In this document: positions 13,810 through 18,337 of the stretch, piece by piece
Position numbering within the stretch: the first letter of the stretch is position 1
Layout: each line of letters starts with the position of its first letter
NCBI GenBank assembly: GCA_900555125.1
Contig: USKH01000006.1
Coordinates: forward strand, 1 to 18,337
Length of the DNA stretch: 18,337 bases
Direction of reading: 5' to 3'
Origin: an uncultured Clostridium sp.
GTDB lineage: Bacteria; Bacillota; Clostridia; Christensenellales; Pumilibacteraceae
Program-made: the position numbers and the translations under genes
The notes under the pieces: model-generated
What the model saw: only the letters and a program-made list of their open reading frames with translations
Told to the model about the DNA's origin: nothing
Databases searched by the model: none

Positions 13810-14736
13810 TCACTGCACAAGCAGCGTAAGAAGCGGAATAGTGATAAAACACAACAGCGTGGACAAAAGCACGCTGTTTGCCGAAAGTTCGCGTTCGCCG
13901 TCGTAAAGCTCGGCTATGTTGAGTATCATGGAAGCGCACGGCACGGCGGTGAGGATGAGTATGCTTGCTTTGAAGACAGGGTCGAGCGGCAAAAAATACA
14001 CCGCGGCATAACAGAACAGCGGAAAAATTACAAGCTTGGCAAGACATGTAAGGTATACAAACGGGCGTGCAAACAGTTTTCCGAACGGTACGCAGGCAAG
14101 ACGCACGCCGAGAATAATCATGCATATCGGAGTGGACGTATTACCCACAAGTTCGAGTGCGTTTACAAACGCCGAAGGGAGATGTTCGCGCACGTTGAAA
14201 AACGCAAGCAAAAGCCCGGCTATAAGTCCCACGGTGTTGGGATTAAAAATACCTTTTACGATATTGACTTTGCTTTTGTCGCCGGTCACGCAGAACACTC
14301 CCACCGTAAACGACAATACGTTTAACGCCACGCTTGCAATGCACGAATAACTCATGACTATCGCATTATCCGGGAACAGAGCTTTTACTATCGGAAGTCC
14401 GAAAAATCCGCAGTTTCCCATAACGGAGGCTATGGTTAATATACGGTATTTGCCGTCGTCGAACTTTTTGCGGAATATAAGAAACAAAATTCCCATAAAC
14501 GCCATTTGCAAAAACAGAACTATTACGAAAAATAACCCCATATCGCCGAGCTTTGCCCATGTAAGATCTTCGCCCCACAGCGCGCCTATAAGCATGCACG
14601 GAGAGCAGATGTAAACCAATACGGCGGAAAGGGTGGACAGATGATTGCCGTCGGCCTTTTTCATTTTTCCCAGCAAAAAGCCGGGCAGTATGTAGCATAA
14701 AGTGACTAAAACATTGGTAAGTGCGATTGTAAACAT
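13810..14736 (-). CDS. AEC-family membrane permease (auxin efflux carrier type)
   Basis: 308 residues with about ten hydrophobic helices, an integral membrane transporter. The family signature is the broken-helix motif GNCGFFGLPIVKALFP (about residues 106-121), with a matching second-half segment near SILILTAVPCASMI and the inverted-repeat layout typical of the fold. Bacterial members carry small carboxylates such as malate or lactate, in either direction; the substrate here is not known. The frame is open to 14865, but the ATG at 14736 has a ribosome binding site (AGAAGG) and begins the first helix directly, so it is chosen. It lies 35 bases behind the AraC gene in the same direction, probably one operon, next to a sugar-acid dehydratase gene whose substrate or product may be its cargo. 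Confidence 0.88.
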   Translation of the reverse strand: MFTIALTNVLVTLCYILPGFLLGKMKKADGNHLSTLSAVLVYICSPCMLIGALWGEDLTWAKLGDMGLFFVIVLFLQMAFMGILFLIFRKKFDDGKYRILTIASVMGNCGFFGLPIVKALFPDNAIVMSYSCIASVALNVLSFTVGVFCVTGDKSKVNIVKGIFNPNTVGLIAGLLLAFFNVREHLPSAFVNALELVGNTSTPICMIILGVRLACVPFGKLFARPFVYLTCLAKLVIFPLFCYAAVYFLPLDPVFKASILILTAVPCASMILNIAELYDGERELSANSVLLSTLLCFITIPLLTLLVQ

Positions 14737-14771
14737 AAAAACCTTCTTGTGTAATTGAATGGTAAAATAAG

Positions 14772-15653
14772 TTATTTGCTGCGGCTTTTCCGGTATTGCT
14801 TGGGCGTTAATCCCGTTATTTTGCGGAAAATCCGATTGAAATTCGCCGTGTTGTTGTACCCGCACGCCGCGGCGACCGAGAGCACCGTGTCGTCGGTATT
14901 TTTAAGCAGTCCCAGCGACTTTTCGATGCGCTTTATGTTGACGTAATCCCATGCGGTCATGTCGAAAACCTCGTGAAAAGCAGACGTAAAAGCGGTTTTC
15001 CCCAGGCTTGCCGCCGACAGTATGTCGGATAGCGTGATATCCTCGCAGTAATGCTCGTTCATGTAAGCCGCCGCGCGCATTACTTCGCCGAGGTGCATGC
15101 AAACCGACTTGTCGTCGTTTTCCGGTTCGCACAGCCCGAAATGACGGTAAAGCGTAACTAAAAGAGAACAAAGCATTCCTTTTACGATGACTTCGTAGCA
15201 CGGTTGCCGTTGTTCGCATTCTTCTTTTATACAAAGCATATATTTTTGAATTTCGCCCGTATATTTGTTGATTTCGTCCAGTTTATTGCAAAAATCGGCT
15301 TTTCTGTCTGTGAACACGCGCATAAACGATTCGCCCTGATTGCCGTTGTCCTGTAAAATAAATCCCGGAAGGAATTGCAGATTGAGAATCTGCATGTCGC
15401 GCTTGCCGCCGCACGGAAAAATGTCGGTGATACAGTGGTATTCGTTTGCCGAAAATAAAAAAATGTCGCCGCTCGAAATTTCTTCTCTGCCGTGCTCGGT
15501 GTCGTAAAAGCCGCAGCCGCGCTCTATAAGCCCTATTTCGTACTGAGTGTGCCGGTGCATGCGGTATTGCCCCTCGCGGCATTCGGCACGCGAAGTGAAC
15601 AGACGGAAAACGGCGTTTCCGTATTTGTCGTTAAGTTCGGCTATTACGTTCAA
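14772..15653 (-). CDS. AraC-family regulator with N-terminal cupin sensor
   Basis: 293 residues. The first 130 or so form a cupin-like ligand pocket with MHRHTQYEIGLIERGCG and SSGDIFLFSANEYHCI, typical of sugar-responsive AraC proteins. The last about 100 residues hold the two helix-turn-helix units: DITLSDILSAASLGKTAFTS and VLSVAAACGYNNTANFNRIF, then RKITGLTPKQYRK. The frame runs up to a TTG at 15746, but that codon lies upstream of the predicted transcript start and has no ribosome binding site. TTG at 15653 follows GAGGAG by nine bases and keeps the whole cupin, so I place the start there. It faces the dehydratase-GH10 operon and most likely controls it. Confidence 0.87.
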   Translation of the reverse strand: MNVIAELNDKYGNAVFRLFTSRAECREGQYRMHRHTQYEIGLIERGCGFYDTEHGREEISSGDIFLFSANEYHCITDIFPCGGKRDMQILNLQFLPGFILQDNGNQGESFMRVFTDRKADFCNKLDEINKYTGEIQKYMLCIKEECEQRQPCYEVIVKGMLCSLLVTLYRHFGLCEPENDDKSVCMHLGEVMRAAAYMNEHYCEDITLSDILSAASLGKTAFTSAFHEVFDMTAWDYVNIKRIEKSLGLLKNTDDTVLSVAAACGYNNTANFNRIFRKITGLTPKQYRKSRSK

Positions 15654-15705
15654 TGCGGTTTGCTCCTCACGCGGAAAATTGTTTGCAAATTTCGGAAGAT
15701 TGTTG

Positions 15706-15734
15706 TTGATTAAGTCAAACCGATGTTGTATAAT
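15706..15734 (+). promoter_or_regulatory. Promoter of the dehydratase-GH10 operon
   Basis: TTGATT (15706-15711), 17-base spacer, TATAAT (15729-15734). Predicted start near 15741, inside the palindrome TGTTTGCAAACA. Confidence 0.65.
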
Positions 15735-15745
15735 GTTTGCAAACA
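15734..15745. promoter_or_regulatory. Palindrome TGTTTGCAAACA, candidate operator
   Basis: Perfect 12-base palindrome between the two opposing -10 boxes. Its core TTTGCAA recurs at 15682-15688 and 15773-15779 (the last overlapping the minus-strand -35 box). Position suggests repression of both promoters; AraC-type or LacI-type binding is inference. Confidence 0.5.
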
Positions 15746-15750
15746 AAGGT

Positions 15751-15779
15751 ATTATACACCTAACTACTTAATTTTGCAA
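15751..15779 (-). promoter_or_regulatory. Promoter of the AraC-permease operon
   Basis: Minus strand TTGCAA (15779-15774), 17-base spacer, TATAAT (15756-15751). Predicted start near 15744, giving a leader of about 91 bases to the TTG at 15653. It faces the plus-strand promoter at 15706-15734. Confidence 0.6.
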
Positions 15780-15795
15780 GGAAAAGGAGAGCTAT

Positions 15796-17121
15796 ATGAA
15801 GCAAAAAATCAAAGCGTGCGACCTGAAAATCACAGATCTGCGTGTTGCGGACATCGACGGACTTCCCAAACACATGATACTTCTCAAAATTTACACAAAC
15901 GCAGGTATCGTGGGCTACGGCGAAGTGCGCGACGCGTCCAGTGCGACTTACGCCAAAATGCTTAAATCGCGTCTTATGGGCGAAAATCCGTTAAACGTCG
16001 AGAAATTGTTCAACCGCATCAGACAATTCGGCGGACATTCGCGACAGGGCGGAGGAGTTTCGGGCATAGAAGTGGCGTTGTACGACATCATAGGAAAGTA
16101 CTACGGCGTACCCGTTTATCAGCTTTTGGGCGGCAAATGGCGTGACGAAGTGCGCGTTTACTGCGATACCGACGTGGACGGCAAGCACACCGGCAAAGAT
16201 ATGGGCATGGCTCTTAAAAAGAGAATGGAGCAGGGTTTTACTTTCCTTAAAATGGACCTCGGAATCGAACTTCTGTACGACGAACCCGGCACGCTCAACG
16301 CGCCGATCGGACTTATCGATGATTATAAAAAGTACAACATGAAGGCTATTTGCCATCAGTCCGGCTCCATAGACAAGTCGCTTATGTTTGGCAAAAACTA
16401 TCAGATTTTCACCGTTCCGCATTTCGCCACCGGCATACACCTCACCGAAAAAGGCATGGATTACCTCGAAAACTACGTGCGCGAAGTGCGCGACGTCATA
16501 GGCTACGAAGTGTCGCTTGCGGTAGACCATTTCGGTCATGTCGCAATAGAGGACGCAATCCGATTTGCCCGCAGAATGGAAAAGTACAACATCGCTTGGA
16601 TGGAAGACCTCGCTCCGTGGCAGCAGACCGAACATCTTAAAAAATTCGCAAACAACAGTTGCGTTCCGCTATGCACCGGCGAAGACATTTTCCTTGCCGA
16701 AAATTTCGAAAAAGTGCTGGCAGCCGGAGTAAACGTAGTTCACCCCGATCTTCTCACCGTGGGCGGCTTTGCGGAAATGAAAAAAGTGGGCGACCTGTGC
16801 GAAAAATACGGCGCCGCGCTTGCAATACATATGGCGGAAAGCCCGATAGGATTTATGGCGGCAGTTCACGCGGCAGCCGCGCTTAAAGATGTGCTTGCCG
16901 TCGAATTTCACTCGGTCGATCACCCCGAATGGTTCAGCCTCGTAAGCCCCGCGATAAAAATGGAAAACGGCTTTATGAAAGTGCCCGACGCGCCCGGACT
17001 GGGAATAGAAAGTCTTAACGAAGAACTTATCGAAAAATTCGCAAAAGCCGATTGCGACAAACCCTGGAGCGATACGTCTGCTTGGGACAAAGAGTGGGCA
17101 AACGACCGCGAGTGGTCGTGA
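15796..17121 (+). CDS. Enolase-superfamily enzyme, mandelate racemase/acid-sugar dehydratase type
   Basis: 441 residues, longer than the usual 380 to 405. Residues 1-115 are the capping domain (GYGEVRDASSATYAK, GVSGIEVALYDIIGKYYGVPVYQLLGGK). In the barrel I see Lys152-x-Asp154, metal ligands Asp244, Glu270 and Glu296 (AVDHFGH, WMEDLAPW, CTGEDIF), then Asp318 (HPDLL) and His345 (IHMAES), a possible Asp-His catalytic dyad. About 90 residues separate Lys152 and Asp244 against about 30 in mandelate racemase, so some 60 residues are inserted around 158-218. The family commonly dehydrates aldonic or uronic acids to 2-keto-3-deoxy acids; the actual substrate is unknown. Strong ribosome binding site (AAAAGGAGAG). 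Cotranscribed with the GH10 gene 56 bases downstream. Confidence 0.88.
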   Translation: MKQKIKACDLKITDLRVADIDGLPKHMILLKIYTNAGIVGYGEVRDASSATYAKMLKSRLMGENPLNVEKLFNRIRQFGGHSRQGGGVSGIEVALYDIIGKYYGVPVYQLLGGKWRDEVRVYCDTDVDGKHTGKDMGMALKKRMEQGFTFLKMDLGIELLYDEPGTLNAPIGLIDDYKKYNMKAICHQSGSIDKSLMFGKNYQIFTVPHFATGIHLTEKGMDYLENYVREVRDVIGYEVSLAVDHFGHVAIEDAIRFARRMEKYNIAWMEDLAPWQQTEHLKKFANNSCVPLCTGEDIFLAENFEKVLAAGVNVVHPDLLTVGGFAEMKKVGDLCEKYGAALAIHMAESPIGFMAAVHAAAALKDVLAVEFHSVDHPEWFSLVSPAIKMENGFMKVPDAPGLGIESLNEELIEKFAKADCDKPWSDTSAWDKEWANDREWS

Positions 17122-17177
17122 TCTGAACCAATCTAAGCAAAAAAATAAAACCATAATTTAAAAGGAGAGATTTTATA

Positions 17178-18337
17178 ATGGATTACACGATAGATCAATT
17201 GATCGTAAGCGACGAGCAAACTGATAAAAGAATACGCGACGGCATCGAAAAAAATCGTAAAGGAAACTTTACTCTGGACGTCAAAAACGCGAAAAACGTG
17301 CATGTAAAGCTTAAAAATCACAAATTCCGTTTCGGCTGCAATATGTTCATGCTGGACGAATTCCCCGATGACAAAAACAAAAACGAGATTTATAAGCAAA
17401 AAATCAAAGAAACCTTCAATCTTCTCACACTGCCGTTCTATTGGGACGCAACCGAACTCGAAGAGGGTATAACGCGCTACGACGCGGCCAGTGAAAAAAT
17501 CTATCGCCGTCCGCCCACCGACCTTTGCGTAAAATTCTGCGAGGAGAACGGCATCGAGCCGCGCGAACACGCTCTTTGCTACGATCATTTCTTCCCCGAA
17601 TGGCTTAAAGATAAGTCCGACGAAGAAGTAAAGCAGCACATAATAAAGCGCATGCAGCAGATTTCCGAGCGTTATAAAGACAAAATTCCCACGATAGAAG
17701 TCACCAACGAAATGTTCTGGGGAAGCGGAAAAACCGGTTTTTACAAAAATCCCGAATTTATGGAGTTTTGCTTTAAACAAGCCGAAAAATACTTTCCGAA
17801 CAACACTCTTTGCATAAACGAGTGGTCGGGCGCTATCTGGGATCACAATACTATGCCGTGGGACGCCTATTCTATGCAGATCGAAAACCTGCTTCTTAAA
17901 GGCGCGAGAGTGGACGCCGTGGGCGCGCAGTACCATATGTTCTACCGCATGGAGGAGTATTTCCGCTGCACGAGAAAGTTCTACAACCTTGCTCACTGCT
18001 TAAAAGTTCTCGACAATTACGCGCGCTTTAATAAGCCGGTTCAGATAACCGAAATCACTATTCCGGCATACACCGCCGAAGAGTGTGACGAACAGCTTCA
18101 GGCGGACGTAATCGAAAAGCTGTACTCAATGTGGTTTTCCTATCCCGCGATCACTCAGATTATCTACTGGAACCTTGTTGACGGATACGCAGCGTTCACC
18201 ACGCCCGGCAATATGGCTGACGGAGAAAACTACTACCGCGGCGGCTTGCTGCGCTTCGATATGAGCGAAAAGCCCGCATACAAGCGCATTAAGCACCTTA
18301 TAAAAGAAGTGTGGAACACCGACGAGGAAGTTGCCGT
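17178..18337 (+). CDS. Glycoside hydrolase family 10-like enzyme (endo-xylanase type), cut by the window end
   Basis: 386 codons are visible and the frame is still open. ATG follows AAAGGAGAG. The catalytic acid/base is Glu178 in IEVTNEMFW and the nucleophile is Glu292 in VQITEIT, about 114 residues apart as in GH10. Other marks are FRFGCNMFM near the start, the first-barrel-strand position, and YWNLVDGYA (about 331-339) before the C-terminus. No signal peptide is visible, so the protein should be cytoplasmic and act on imported xylo-oligosaccharides or related glycosides and not on polymer. It sits behind the dehydratase-like gene in one operon under the face-to-face promoter region. GH10-like proteins can have other beta-glycosidic targets; specificity is not certain. 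Confidence 0.88.
   Translation, partial: MDYTIDQLIVSDEQTDKRIRDGIEKNRKGNFTLDVKNAKNVHVKLKNHKFRFGCNMFMLDEFPDDKNKNEIYKQKIKETFNLLTLPFYWDATELEEGITRYDAASEKIYRRPPTDLCVKFCEENGIEPREHALCYDHFFPEWLKDKSDEEVKQHIIKRMQQISERYKDKIPTIEVTNEMFWGSGKTGFYKNPEFMEFCFKQAEKYFPNNTLCINEWSGAIWDHNTMPWDAYSMQIENLLLKGARVDAVGAQYHMFYRMEEYFRCTRKFYNLAHCLKVLDNYARFNKPVQITEITIPAYTAEECDEQLQADVIEKLYSMWFSYPAITQIIYWNLVDGYAAFTTPGNMADGENYYRGGLLRFDMSEKPAYKRIKHLIKEVWNTDEEVA

Noticed and set aside
14737..14865. 43-residue N-terminal extension of the AEC permease
   Set aside because: It overlaps the end of the AraC gene, is hydrophilic, and the ATG at 14736 has its own ribosome binding site.
15654..15746. Upstream TTG start of the AraC regulator
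   Set aside because: Lies at or before the predicted transcript start and lacks a ribosome binding site; TTG 15653 follows GAGGAG.
1..18337. Search for mobile elements, CRISPR repeats, tRNA/rRNA genes, toxin-antitoxin or phage-defence genes
   Set aside because: No transposase, integrase, regularly spaced repeats, cloverleaf or recognisable defence domains were found on either strand.

Overview
The window looks like a chromosomal stretch of a Gram-positive bacterium of the Clostridia (Bacillota), probably a gut-type lineage. The evidence is the prmC-prfA gene order, an ECF-type biotin transporter BioY, a Gram-positive style lipoprotein, many Rho-independent terminators and strong housekeeping promoters, several with an extended -10 (TGC-TATAAT). 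The taxon is inferred from gene content, not measured. I saw no phage genes, insertion sequence, CRISPR array, tRNA or rRNA.

Layout. 1-2358 (+): the end of prmC, prfA, a terminator and a low-molecular-weight tyrosine phosphatase. 2434-3726 (+): a lipoprotein with one bacterial Ig-like domain behind a near-perfect promoter that carries a palindrome just downstream. 3727-4361: over 600 bases without a protein gene, but not empty. It holds a complete-looking small RNA gene on the minus strand (about 3757-3850) and a cluster of hairpins (4076-4263) that looks like a structured RNA. 4362-6266 (-): bioY with a BirA-like operator, then a protein of unknown function with a TPR-like repeat and a C-terminal four-cysteine cluster. 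6376-9419 (+): a two-component system (OmpR-type regulator, then a histidine kinase split by a frameshift) and an unknown 221-residue protein. 9535-10701 (+): a rhodanese domain fused to a TtcA-like tRNA-thiolation enzyme. 10828-12654 (-): a small heat-shock protein and a MocR/PdxR-like regulator. 12767-13615 (+): pyridoxamine/pyridoxal kinase, divergent from that regulator. 13810-15653 (-): an AraC-type regulator followed by an AEC-family permease. 15796-18337 (+): an enolase-superfamily acid-sugar dehydratase-like enzyme, then a GH10 glycoside hydrolase cut by the window end.

How the genes work together. The last 4.5 kb reads as a carbohydrate locus. A GH10-like hydrolase without an export signal and a sugar-acid dehydratase-like enzyme form one operon. 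They face an AraC regulator and a permease, and the two start regions share overlapping face-to-face promoters around the palindrome TGTTTGCAAACA. The vitamin B6 pair (MocR-like regulator and kinase) is divergent across a 112-base gap, but the regulator has Ala where the PLP-binding Lys should be and lacks the normal C-terminal end.

Most worth a second look: the two unexplained RNA candidates between the lipoprotein and bioY, the lysine-less truncated MocR regulator, the face-to-face promoter arrangement, the long barrel insert in the dehydratase-like enzyme, and the kinase frameshift, which can be explained by loss of 8 bases between short direct repeats.
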